Of a DNA stretch of 64,000 nucleotides, positions 13,267-24,450 are shown piece by piece. This DNA is from Larus michahellis (taxonomy: Eukaryota; Chordata; Aves; Charadriiformes; Laridae), in NCBI RefSeq assembly GCF_964199755.1, contig NC_133901.1:43617418-43681417 (forward strand), in the 5' to 3' direction. Made by a program: the position numbers and the translations under genes. The notes under the pieces were generated by a model, which was not told the DNA's origin, ran no database searches, and worked only from the letters and a program-made list of their open reading frames with translations. Within the stretch, counting starts at the first letter, position 1. The number at the start of each line of letters is the position of its first letter.

Positions 13267-16200
13267 CTAGGAAAGAAGACATCAAAGTTAATACTGTTGA
13301 ACAGAAATAGTATTATTTGATGTTTCACACCATTATACTTCATTTTTAAAAGCCTTCATGAAGCATCCATAACAAAACCCAACTATGATTACCCTCAGTG
13401 CCTGACATGCCAAAAAGCCCCCTTATTTTTGCTCTACCATCTCTGCCAGCAGGAACTATTTACAGAAGTCTTAACAAACAGTATACTGTTCTCATATAGT
13501 AACCCTCTGCTTTTATGCTGTCCTGGTTTGAGGTAAAACAGAACCAATTTTCTGATTTGTGATTTTACTTTTTAGCTGGGCCTCTTCTAACTAAAGTCTG
13601 AAATTAACAGCATATTGTTCAGAAACTGTTCACTCTCAGAGTGATAAGACCTGATTATACCAAGGAACAGTATGCGCAAAGGCTCTTGCTTAGACTTATT
13701 GCTATAACAACCAAGGTCAGCTAACTTTGCTGTTTTGCACCGTTAGAGGGTCAGAAGCAGAGAAGCGTAGAGGGGTCCTACCCATAGGGAGGAGCAGATG
13801 GGACAGGTGACCCAAAACTGACCAACAGGGTATTCCATCCCATATGCATCACGCTCAGGGATCAAAGGGGCAAAGGGGGCTCTGGCTCATTTTTTCTTCA
13901 ATGGCCGACGTCTGAGGAGGACCCTGTCTGTTCGTCTGCCTTTGATCCCAATCCGAGCACTCCTGACTCTAGTTGCGGAATTCAGCTCCTGTCCATCGCT
14001 GACTCCAGTCTGGGACTTTTCCTGTGTCTGCTGGTGACGCAATCGTCATCCTGGGAGCTGGATACGGTTTTGTATATATTGTATACTTTTTTTCTTTAAT
14101 TTTTATTTTCTATTATTATTTGCTATTTTCTTATTTATTATTATTTTCATTAAAGTAGTTTAGTTCTTCTTCTAAACTCGTAAATCTCCTTATCTCTTCC
14201 TCTGCTCTCTGAGGAGAGGTGGGGGGGAAGGGCCATCTGTCATTCTGCTTGGCCAATCCGGCCAAAACCACGACATATGCTTATGTACTTTTATCTGTTT
14301 ATCTGCAAGAATTTTGAAAAGTGTCAGTATTAGATTCTAAGTATAAGAAACAAGAATCAAGGAGGTAAACAACTCACCTATGATCAGACAGACAAAATTT
14401 ACAAGCAAGTTACTTGTTAGTCAGACTTCGTCTCTACCGAGAGTCAATTATCTTTCTTTCCCTACCTATCACACTGTTGAAGCTTTTTTACTTAGTGACA
14501 AAGACTAGTGAATATTAAGTGGCTATGAAAGAGTTAACATTTTTTGTCTCAGCTAATATTGACAGGTATTTTCAGAAAGCAGCTGTAAATTCTCCCAGCA
14601 ATGCTTTAGAAAACAAAAATATTTTTTAGGAAGTACTGCTGGAAGCACGTGGCACCACACATTCAATCCCATTTCTCTCATTTGAAGCACACGGTTTCAG
14701 TTTTAACTCCGCTAGTTATTTTCACATTGTATTTTTAAACCCTGTGATTCTTCACATTTAGGAGCAATACACTTTTGAGTAGTAAACAAAAGGTCTGTCT
14801 GTTTTGAAAGCATACTTCAACATAGCTTGAAGCAAACTCTTACACTGACATTAAGATCAGCTGTGTTAACACAGAATACTTACGCATTGATTGGATCATA
14901 TTTTGTTACTCCATAATATGGAATAGTTTCTGCACGCTTGATAACATGCTGTGTATCGTAGAGCAGGAACATGCCAAAGAGCACCAATCCACCATAAACA
15001 GCTACTGAATACAAGCCAGCACCAAAAGCAGAAGTAGGAGGCAAGAACATGGATCCTGGAAAGGAAGGTACAATACTGTTAACGAAAGCTACTATGTGTA
15101 TCTGCTACTCTGAGTTGGGTCAAGCTTCAGTTATCGTAGCACGCATTTCCAATGAGTATTCCATTCTCAATTCATGGTGCACTTTTAATACACGAGATGA
15201 AGAGGTAACATATACAACCTGATCCAGTTATTTTGAACACCCTAGGGAACCCTGCATACTTTTCTCCATGTGAATACTTCTGACCCTAGGACTACAACAA
15301 TGCCTAGAAACATGTAAGGGAGAATAACAAGTGGATCAAGAACCAAGATCCTGTTTACTGTCTTCCCTAGTTACTGGCAGTAACTAAAAATACAAGCCAC
15401 CACTATCATCAGTTTGCCAGATTAATGCTTGCCAGTACTGTAACTTCTTATTTGTTTTCAAGAACAAATTTAATGGGAGTATTTTCTGCTGTTCTAATGT
15501 TGCAAGGACTATTTAAGGCAAATCTTAAGTGGACAGACCAGCCCGCAATTAAACACGAGCAGCACCTTAGCAGCTTAAGCTTATAACATATTTTATCTAA
15601 CAGTATGAAAACAGTATTTTACCAACTGAAGAGGCAAGAACAAAGCCTAAGCCTATTCCAAGCGGTCCTCCCATGTTCAGAAATTTTTCACTCGGAGCAC
15701 ACATGGCCACAGTTGAGAGCCCTCCAACGATTCCAGCAGTATACCAGGCAGCTCTGATCAGCAAAGGACCACCCAAGAAGGCCAGAGGAGCCACCACTGC
15801 ACCCATGACACCTAGCCAAAGGAAAACAAAACAACACTCTAAGATTTGTAACAGTTCTGGTAAAAACAATACCTGCCAAAACAATTTTTATATTTTTTTT
15901 TTTTACAGCCAGATAACATGGCTCAAACTAATCTACTTACATGACAAAATACCAACACACTTGATTGTGCACCTATCTAGAAGGGAGTACAATAAATTAG
16001 CAACCTTAAGTTCCATGACCTCCTTTTGTCTAGCTCTGGAGAGTACTTCAAGGAGCTGGTCTTTGGAAGAAAGGCTAACAAAAGTCAACATATCAACCTG
16101 TTCAAAACAGAGCTGGTAAGAGATACTTAGCATGGACTAATCAGCTACATAATAGTCACAGGAATGCTCAACACTGAAAAGCAGGACGTATTTCCGCCAC

Positions 16201-19200
16201 AACAATTAGTTAGACAAGCAAGTCAGACTTTTTGCTAGAATCTTGTATGAAACCTCTATCTAGTCCACCAATATCACATTAGGTTGTTTAACTTAGTAAC
16301 AATCACTAAAATAAACACAATTTCTTCTTGCTAAAAATAAGAGGCAAGTATGATTCCAGTATCTTTCCTGAACCATAAATTATTTCTAGCAAAACAGATT
16401 TGAAAAATGATAGCCCTTGTTATTCATTAGTGAGAAACTGATCTGTACTCACAGCTTATGTACCCAATGGGAATATGTATCTAAGAAGCTGCAGTTTAAT
16501 ACTAAAATCTCATTTTTCTAGTCAAGTTTTCAAATACTCTCCTATCCTGTACAGCTAAAGAATGGCAGGTGTAGGCAATAGTGCTTACAGAAGCTATAGT
16601 GCCAGAAAACAGTTATGAAACTAAAGCTGGTATGAAACCTACTAGTTCAATCCAGTGTGGCACATACGTATCTCAAGTTTCACTTGAGCATGACTTTTAG
16701 AATGTTAAGAAAAATATTACAGTAGTGTTAAGGACACTTAAGAAATCTTCCTGACGTTCAGGAGTTCTTATTGGTCTCTGAAAAATTTAAACTCTCCTAC
16801 AGCAGTATATAAAAATTTACCTTGAAGTCGAAGTTTTGTTAAAGTAAGAATCTGGTGAGACTGAAGCACAGATATCTCTACAAAGAACACTAAAATCACA
16901 TACCTGAATGCATCGCCCAAGCCAAATGTTTAGCTGCTGGACTATTTTCGTAGGATATGGACCTGACCAACATTCCAGCACCAATCATAGCTGCAAAAGT
17001 TGCGCCTATTGCCTGTAAAAACAGTGTTACAGAGCATTATGACATATGGTCTCTGTTCTAACCTCCTACTCTAAAAGTCAAATAGTGTAATTCTGAAATG
17101 AGCAACCTAATTCATAATGGGAACGTTTGTCAGTTTTACTCCTGTAAGGTTAGAGTCAAATCTTTGCAGATGCTAGCTTGCAGAAATCCCATTTTACCTT
17201 TACTCACTCTTCTAGGAACCCAAGTTTAGTGGTAAGATGTTGTGTAAGGTAAGAGAAAAAAACCCAACATACGGTTCCGCCCCTTACTCTAATCCTCATT
17301 AAGGTACCGGAAATGTTAGCCTTACTTTGTTCCTGTACATTTCTCCACCCAAAGCCAATACTCAGTTCACATGCTTTTACTACCAATGATCTTAAACCTC
17401 ACTGCCTCCTCTTATTGCTGATTCCAAACAGAATCATCCAACAGCTAGCACACTGGTCAGAAATGTACAACTTAGGTTTATCACCAAGAATGCGCTATTA
17501 AATTAATCTCTGTAAAATTATGTAGGTGGTGGCATTTAACTACTAGTATTCCACTCCACTTAACACATTAAATATGTACTAAGCAGACACATTTTGTTAG
17601 CAGTTTGCCTGGATGATTTGCCTACCGGTATCGTTTCAGCCTTGGCAAACAAGAGACAGGTTTCAAAGAGCTACACAGAAGAGCACAGGGAGCAGTAAGA
17701 ATGCATAGGGACCTCAGTTTCCATTTTTAGATAGAAAGAGTGTCATTAGCCTCAGGTAGCTATTTATAACAGATTCTTCCTTGCATATAGCTGGTAAAGA
17801 CAGCATAGCATTTTTTTTGCTCATGTAGTTTGTCTTTGACAAACTATCAAAGAAGTATAGAAGGTGCCTGTCAGTATATAATTAGAATCACAAATCTTAA
17901 ATCACAAAATATCATTAGGATACTTAAGTAGCCTTTATGGATAAGGACACTAGTGTAAGTGAAGTTTTACCTTATTTTTCACCAACTACTTTACATTTCA
18001 CGTTTTTTATATCAACCATCACATCTGGGGGCTTTTCTCAGTATATTTTTTTTTAACATAAGCTTACCAGCCAGGAGCCTCTTGTCATAAGGCTCATGAG
18101 TGCTGGAGTTCTGCTTACAGCTACAGCAGACAGTGCTGTCAAGCCAATGCTTCCCGCAAAGTACATGTAAGTAGTATGAATTCTGTCTTTCACATACTGT
18201 GGCCAAATACTGAAAAATAAACAGTCATACATAGGTGCGCAATTACCAGTATCAGAATGAAGACCAACAATAAATGCAATCAAGCTCTTAAATATATTTA
18301 TAGTTGTGAATATAAAGGAGGTTTCGTAGCAAAGGTGCAGTCTAGCGACTTCTGCCATAGGTCTACCTTACAACAGGGGGCCGAACTTTTAAATCTTGCT
18401 GGTTTAACGTAACTTAACTCTCTAGAAACACTGCAAGTTACAAATAATGCTAATTATAGTTCAATTTTAGGGAGGAAGCATACACAAGAAAGAGTAATGA
18501 ATGCTTTTTAACTATGAAAAAACAGAATGGTGTACATATAATATATATTGGTTTAAGAAGAAATGTCTACAGAACGTGCACTGGGCCTGCTGAGCTGTGC
18601 AAGTAGCCTGCTGAGCTGCTCACAAACTGCTGAGTCACAGTGCACGTGATTATCTGATATCACAAGACACAAGCATCATTCTGAGAGCTCTAACAATAGC
18701 AACAGACCTAGCCATGAATGAGAGTTTCTGCAGTATGATTTTGTCATACTATGGACAGGAAGCTTTCCCTGCTAACACTAAATTTAAACATAGTGTATGC
18801 GTTTTCTCCCATTTTACTCTTTTGAGCCGTTACTTCAAGGCTTGCAGAGAAAACAATTTACAGATAGCTGTATCAATGAAAAGCTTCTCATAGATACAAC
18901 TAGCAAGCACTCAATATAGAATGTTGAAATTACTCCAAATATAAACACAGATTAAGTAAAGCAAAATGTCTCCAGCACTTATTTCTCCTAAGCCCATGCT
19001 TATCACTAACAACCTTTTAAGTCTAAGTAACTACAGGGTTTTGCCATCACAGTAAGGTTTTTGTTGGCCAAAAAGCAATATATCAAAGTTTTAAGCAAAA
19101 CATGTTTATTAGAATAGGGCTTATACCAAGGTAAACAGCACATTTAAAGAAGACTCTCCTTCCAACATGCTGTATTAAAGTTTAATGAATAGTCTCACAG

Positions 19201-22200
19201 GAACATCAGGTAAAGCAGTCTTAGCAATATGTTTTACAGAAGACTACCCTTCATAAATTCTCAGTGGCACACCTCATAAGACATACTAATATACTCTTCA
19301 CAAATAAATTTCAAATTTAGCAAAACAAAGGAACTCACTTAAGTCAATATCCATTGAAGTTTCATTAATTTAAATTTTGCTTTCAGTTACACACTTTAAA
19401 ATCCTGCACAGACAGAGGTGATGGCTTTTTGTTCAGAGCTTAAAAAAAAACTCCATAAGCTACGTGTACACTGCATCATACTAGCTAAAGAGGAGACAGG
19501 CATAAAGAGGAGGGAGAGTCGCTCAACATACTCTTAAAACTGTAAGCAACTACCAGCGTTATTATCTTACTTACACAGCTTTTTCAATAGCTCCAATCTC
19601 ACCGGACATGCCCAATCCATAGTAACAGAGGGCCCCCAGGCCAACAGCAGCCCCACCAGCAACAATAAACTTCCCCAGACGATCAGCTGTATAAAAAAAA
19701 ATAAATTCACGCTCCCATTAACGCTTTTTCTTGGATAGTTAATAACATCCTCACATAAGTTTTGCTGTATCTACAACAGCTGATCCATGTTAGACTTCTT
19801 TCTTAAAGTTCCACTTCAAGTCACTGTTACTAGTTCTCAATGAGCTGCACATAAAACACCCTAGATTCAGCCTATCAATGCAATATAGCTTCATAAAACA
19901 GAGTAACAAATAACAGACCAGCTAGTAACATGCCACGTTTACCGATCTTCATTACAGTGACAGAAATTCCAACACAAAACCAGTTAACAGGTTCTCCAAC
20001 AGAAGAGTTCACCTGTCAGTTGATTTAGTATAGGATTTCACTAGCCAACTCACTATAAAACAGGAGAAAAACTAGACATTGTGTCCTTTCCTTTTATTCA
20101 GCTGCCCTTAATGCTTGCTCCTTCAAGAGCTCTTTGGTAGCAACTATATCCAAATCAGTTTAAAAAGGGACCTCCAAAGCTCATGGGCAACAACACATGA
20201 TTTAGTATCAGTTTCTATCATCTGTATGCCACATACCAAATTACTGCTCAAACATAAATAACAAGCATAAAACATTGTTATAACTGACATAAGAGCAGCC
20301 AGGACCAAATAAAGAGAGAGTTACACAACTCAAGGTAAGACTATATTGTTCCCTAATGCGTTATGGCAAAAACACTATCTAGCCAATCTACACATACGCT
20401 GTTTGTCAATTCAATGCTATTATGGGACATTTACAATCTGTTCTGCTGAACACTGCTATCTAAAAAATCCCTTTGTAACCTACTGAAATTATGATCCGCA
20501 CTAGATGTACAATCAAGCATAGTAAGCCAATGCCTTACATAAGCGCAGCACCAGAAACTTTCTGCAAACTGTACACACTGTAGAAAAATCCTCTTAAACA
20601 GTATACAATGTAGATATAGCACAGTGAGTGTTAGTATATTTCTTTTTAATATCTGCAACCAAGTCTCCATTAAGAGGCAACAGTTTTTGACTTAATAGTT
20701 CTCAACAGCAGCTGAAAATAGAGACAAGACGACATTTCTCTACACTGTGACATATTTGCAGCTTTAACTTTACAAGGAAAGACAGGCAGAGAAACTGCCT
20801 CCAGTCGTTTGAGGGAGATCACTAAGCAAAATTACATAGGAAACCATATTCTCAGTCTCTTCGTTGGTTTGAATGAAACAAATTCCTTTGAGGAAGTTTT
20901 AAGTTAAGCTTCAAAGATTCTCAGTATTTAAAGCAGAGCTACTCTACCTTTAAGTGCTGTTTCTGCAGATGGCTCAAATGCTGCTTCTTTAATTTCCTGG
21001 CCAATTTTTCCACGCCTGACACCCGTTCTTACTCTCGTGGCATAACACTGTTAGATTCAGAAAAAAAAACATACAAAAGATTCAATGGAATAAAATAGAA
21101 GACATTTCTTATCAATTTACTTGGTACACTTCAAATTGCTACATAGTCTCTTCTTTATCTATGCTTACCTCCTGAAGACATGAAACAACTATACTCGAGG
21201 AAAACAACTGAACGTTAAAGTTCAGGAAGCTTTGTGAGTAACATGCACACGTTCTAGAAGTACAGAACCAATGCAGTGCATTTCAGAAGCTGAAGTTTTC
21301 AGTTTGCATTTCTTCTGCTCCAGTCCCACTGTCCTAAACAAGGCCATAAGGCTTTTATTTTTAAATGTAAAAACATACTCTTTACTTTTTTATTTTGCAA
21401 AGTTATTTTGCTTTCTATGTAAAAACACTCTTCATATAAACATTTTTACATAAAAAGATATTCTCGCACAATATTTATACTTTACAGACACTAGATCTGG
21501 AAAAGCAGGACAAATTCTTTGCTTTCAACCCTAGCCTTGATTTAAGAAACAAACCTTAAATGAAGGCCTATAAACGTAAGATTTTTAAGACTGACAAGTT
21601 CCAAATAAATACAGCATACTGCTCAAAGTCTTAGTAAGCTGCAAGAACAAGGAATAAACTCATATTTAAGTTCAGAAAGCACTTTTGAAGTTTCCTTACT
21701 GTTTTTTCCAGGAATTTCTAAATTATTATGCAGGTAAGGGCTCACTCAACGCTGTTGAGTTTCTTTTAAATCTAAAACCTGAAATCTACAAGCACCACTG
21801 TCATCAGCCACTAGAGCAATACAATTCAGGAAGTTTACCACAGCACATAAGTTTTGTTGTGCTTTGCAACAAGACCTATCACAACACTGTAATTATGTAG
21901 CACTTACCACAGAAATAAAACCAAAATAAAAAAAAGGAAAAAAAGATGAAAACACTCACATGCAAAATACCTAGTACACATAAAATTTTAGGATGCTTAA
22001 AACAGTTTTCTATGCTTAAAAGAAAAACACAAAGAGGGCGAAGAATTTGCCATTGTCACTTTCACCAAGATGATGACAAAAAAGCAATGCCTCCTAACAG
22101 TTGTGAGTTACCCGGGCAGAAAGCAGAAATGAAACATCTCTCAATGAAAAATAAACAGACAGTATCTTAGGATAACAACAGTCCAGTTTTTAAAATTGCT

Positions 22201-22796
22201 GGCAAGACCCATGGTAGTCCTGCCACAGTTCAGAAATTGCTCTAACCCAGGCAACAGCTCTAAACGCGCAGAAGGACTAAAGTCTTTGAAAAAAAAGTTT
22301 CTACTTTAATACTGTATTTAAAACTCTTACACACAAACTGGGCACTAGGAAGAGGTCAGACAAGAATTTCTGCGCCTCCCACCTTGCATAGTAAGGCTTG
22401 TCCATCACTACCTACTTCCTTTAAGCCCTTTTTCTAGTAATTTCAATGAAGAAACAGTCATTAGAACAGAATATGTTATTTCAATTGCTCTTAACCCCCG
22501 TTCTTTGATTGAATAACACTCTTCCTTCAGTAAATTAAAGCAGGTAACTCAAACAAGCAGAACGCTCATAATAATTCAAAACTCCATGCAAAAGCATTTC
22601 TTTTAACGAAACACTTAACCCTTTAAAACATCAGCAGTTAGAACCATTAGAAAGAGAATTAGGTTACCTGGTTAGGCTGCCACAGCCTGTATGCTTTTAT
22701 GTTGGAGTTCCTCAAAGCTGGGGAAGCCTGGGCAATGGTGGGGCGGATAGTCTGGCATGATAATGCCCTCAGGCATACCAGCCTTGCAGCCAGCAT
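13179..22796 (-). CDS. GHITM: GHITM / TMBIM5, mitochondrial inner-membrane BAX-inhibitor-family protein, 8 coding exons
   Basis: Join on the minus strand: 22796-22668, 21047-20948, 19686-19575, 18209-18068, 17012-16904, 15811-15623, 15055-14884, 13266-13179. The segments total 1041 bases, giving 346 residues, with GT-AG sites and a continuous frame throughout. Visible parts: an Arg-rich, acid-poor N-terminus (residues 1-43, starting MLAARLVCLR) typical of a mitochondrial presequence; a short charged segment (about 55-77); then repeated hydrophobic Gly-rich segments from about 80 to 292. Landmarks include IWPQYVKDRIH, GVMGAVVAP, GGPLLIRAAWYTAGIVGGLS and LYDTQ. Asp294 (in LYDTQ) and Asp325 (in YTDTLN) fall at the positions implicated in Ca2+/H+ exchange in the mammalian protein. 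The family is known for cristae organisation, cytochrome c retention and mitochondrial Ca2+ handling. The C-terminus ends in a Gly run and RRK. The start is fixed by A at -3, an in-frame TAA 18 bases upstream and the family N-terminus. No break or missing residue was seen. Confidence 0.97.
13519..14275 (+). mobile_element. Solo LTR, avian ERVL-like, 757 bp, 5-bp TSD TATGC, in GHITM intron 8
   Basis: It begins TGTCCTGGTTT and ends AAACCACGACA, with the duplication TATGC at 13514-13518 and 14276-14280. It lies in the last GHITM intron, antisense to the gene, about 250 bases from the exon 9 acceptor. A long T/A-rich stretch (about 14070-14155) and ATTAAA near 14150 lie in its second half. A middle segment (around 13815-13870, including ATTCCATCCCAT and CATCACGCTCAG) matches the other LTR near 1700-1755, so the two are related families in the same orientation. 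Confidence 0.9.
14884..15055 (-). CDS. GHITM: GHITM exon 8 (Asp294)
   Basis: The acceptor is TTTCCAG|GATCCA and the donor CAATGC|GTAAGT. It encodes codons 261-318: SMFLPP, an aromatic/Gly-rich helix, MFLLYDTQ with Asp294, then IKRAE and KYDPIN. It ends two bases into codon 318. Confidence 0.95.
15623..15811 (-). CDS. GHITM: GHITM exon 7 (BI-1 family core)
   Basis: The acceptor is TTGGCTAG|GTGTCA and the donor TCAGTTG|GTAAAA. It encodes codons 198-261, the most conserved block, with GVMGAVVAP, GGPLLIRAAWYTAGIVGG, CAPSEKFLNMGGPLG and a Gly-rich helix. It ends one base into codon 261. An open frame running upstream from this exon is intronic read-through, not coding. Confidence 0.96.
16904..17012 (-). 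CDS. GHITM: GHITM exon 6
   Basis: The acceptor is TTTTACAG|GCAATA and the donor CATTCAG|GTATGT. It encodes codons 162-198: IGATFAAMIGAGMLVRS, then a polar loop and KHLAWAMHS. It ends one base into codon 198. Confidence 0.95.
18068..18209 (-). CDS. GHITM: GHITM exon 5
   Basis: The acceptor is TTTTTCAG|TATTTG and the donor TGGCTG|GTAAGC. It encodes codons 114-161, with the conserved IWPQYVKDRIH and a membrane segment with YFAGSIGLTALSAVAVSRTP. It ends in phase 0. Confidence 0.95.
18574..18647. repeat. 10-bp inverted repeat enclosing CTGCTGAG repeats, GHITM intron 4
   Basis: Arms ACGTGCACTG (18574-18583) and CAGTGCACGT (18638-18647) are exact complements. The 54 bases between them hold three copies of CTGCTGAG. 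It lies in intron 4, 365 bases from exon 5. Confidence 0.75.
19575..19686 (-). CDS. GHITM: GHITM exon 4 (first transmembrane segment)
   Basis: The acceptor is TTATACAG|CTGATC and the donor AGCTGT|GTAAGT. It encodes codons 77-114, including the hydrophobic Gly/Ala-rich segment FIVAGGAAVGLGALCYYGLG and then the acidic GEIGAIEKA. It ends two bases into codon 114, which exon 5 completes with T (Val). Confidence 0.95.
20948..21047 (-). CDS. GHITM: GHITM exon 3
   Basis: The acceptor is TCTAACAG|TGTTAT and the donor CTTAAAG|GTAGAG. It encodes residues 44-76 plus the first base of codon 77: CYATRVRTG followed by a charged stretch with IGQEIKEAAFEPS. This is the soluble segment between presequence and first membrane helix. 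It ends in phase 1. Confidence 0.95.
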
Positions 22797-22827
22797 GGTT
22801 GCTTTGATAATTTAACACACTGCGTTC
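22668..22827 (-). CDS. GHITM: GHITM exon 2 (start codon; mitochondrial presequence)
   Basis: The acceptor is TTGCAG|GAACGC and the donor AACCAG|GTAACC. The first 31 bases are 5' UTR and include an in-frame TAA. ATG is at 22796-22794. The exon encodes residues 1-43, rich in Arg, Ala, Leu and Ser with no acidic residue, as expected for a cleavable mitochondrial targeting peptide. It ends in phase 0. Confidence 0.95.
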
Positions 22828-24269
22828 CTGCAAGTACATAAAAAAAAGTTTTACTGTTTTGTTACGTAGTTTTCAGACACAGTACACCTATATTACTCAT
22901 TCTCAACTACACTACAGCCTATAATAGAAATGGTATTACTACAGCACTGTAATAAGAACCAGAACCTTCTTAAATATGCAGTTTACCTCTATTCTACCTA
23001 TATTCATCTCCCATTTCCATCAGAGACTTCTCTCTCACAATTTACATGAAAACAGGACATATCACTTTGCACACATATAAATTATATCAAGAACCTTTAT
23101 GTACTGATGTTTGAGTTACTTTGGCAACTAACTTTCATTTTGAGACATAACACTGCGTGAGTACTCTGCCCTTCAAGTAGATGTTCAAAAAGATGCTCCA
23201 AATTTATATAAAATTCAACTAAATATAAACCCAAATGAGTAAATGGCATTACATGCAGTGGAAAAGTTTTAGAGAGGTTTTAAGCTATTCTTTAAAGAAT
23301 TAATTAGCTTTATGGACATGTCATTCAGTCAAGGTCACAGCCCAGAACAGAGGTCGTATTGTGCAGTTTTGACGAGAGAACAGTGACACTACTCATAGAC
23401 GGCATAAGCAGACACCAGCCTATGTATTCTATAGGTAGTATTAAAACTGATAGCTTACTTCCACAAGTAACGTATATGTTATGCATAACCCCTCCCCAGA
23501 CATTATAAGTACATGTAGTTTAATTATCACTATATACAACCCCTGATATCGTGTGACACCCCAACTACCGATATGTTTTTTCAGACGACTATTCATAGCT
23601 TATGCATACAGCTCCCAGTATAGTTTAAGAGCATTCTAAATAAAGATAACTTCAAACACAGACGAGAAACGAGCCCCACAGAGTCGGACGGCAAGAATTA
23701 ACCACAAAGAAGTGAAAGCGAGAGCACAACCCCGCTGCCAGAAGTCAGTTTGCTTTGAAGCTCCGTTATGAAATCCTGCTTTTGTAAGTGGAAGTACTTT
23801 CGGAAGCACATCCTGTTTCCGGCACTAAACCCCACTCTTCCACTGGCACGATACAGTTTGCAGGAATTTAAAGTGACGGCTCTGCAATTTAGACTTCATT
23901 TTTTTTGAAACTAGTACGTGACGCAACACAACTTCAAGCATTAGATTAGGAGTAACGACGAGTGACAGCAGAGCGTTAAAAAAGAAACAAAACACCTCCA
24001 GCACATTAACCGACAAACACAGCAGCAGGGAGCACTGCGAGGTCGCTCCCGCACCAAAGCAGGAGGCCGCCCGCTCCGGCCCAGGCAGGGCGGCCCGGCT
24101 CCCCTGAGGGGACAGGGGGCGGCCAGCGCCCGCCTCGGGCCTTGGCCTGGGCCGGGCCGGGCCACGGGCCCTCACTCGCTTCCGGACCGTTCCCGGGCCC
24201 CCACCGTTCCCGCCGCCGCCGCGCCCCGGCGAGGCCCCACCCAGCGGCCCCCTCATTCGCCCCGCGCAC

Positions 24270-24345
24270 CTGGGTGGCGGCTCCGACTTCGCTCCGACCG
24301 ACCCCGCGCGCAGCGTACAGCCGGAACGGCGCCACAGCAGCAGAA
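24270..24345 (-). other. GHITM: GHITM non-coding exon 1 (5' UTR), approximate 5' end
   Basis: On the minus strand a strong donor (CCCAG|GTGCGC) ends an exon at 24270, inside the CpG island. The acceptor before exon 2 at 22827 needs an upstream non-coding exon, and this is the best donor seen in the promoter region. The transcription start is inferred only from the CRE-like, E-box and CCAAT motifs just upstream, so the outer edge is approximate. Confidence 0.55.
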
Positions 24346-24450
24346 GTGACGTCCAGCCGCGCCGCGCACGGACGGTGACTGGCTCGCTCCCTCCACGTGA
24401 CTGCGGACCACGCAGGCGCCATTGGCTCGAGGAGGCCGGGTGAAGTGACG
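24346..24450 (-). promoter_or_regulatory. GHITM promoter motif cluster (CRE-like, E-box, CCAAT)
   Basis: In order moving upstream of exon 1: a CRE-like TGACGTC at 24347-24353, a perfect E-box CACGTG at 24394-24399 in a GTCACGTGGA context on the minus strand (USF/TFE-like), and an inverted CCAAT box (ATTGG on plus) at 24421-24425. A TGACGCG follows near 24447. There is no TATA box, which fits a housekeeping CpG-island promoter. The motifs are seen; factor binding is inferred. Confidence 0.6.

Noticed and set aside
15812-15884. Upstream extension of the open frame across GHITM exon 7
   Set aside because: A clear AG acceptor at 15813-15812 and the family sequence show the exon begins at 15811; the upstream part is intron read-through.
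15933-16133. 66-codon minus-strand frame in GHITM intron 6
   Set aside because: No splice sites joining it in frame and exons 6 and 7 join perfectly without it.
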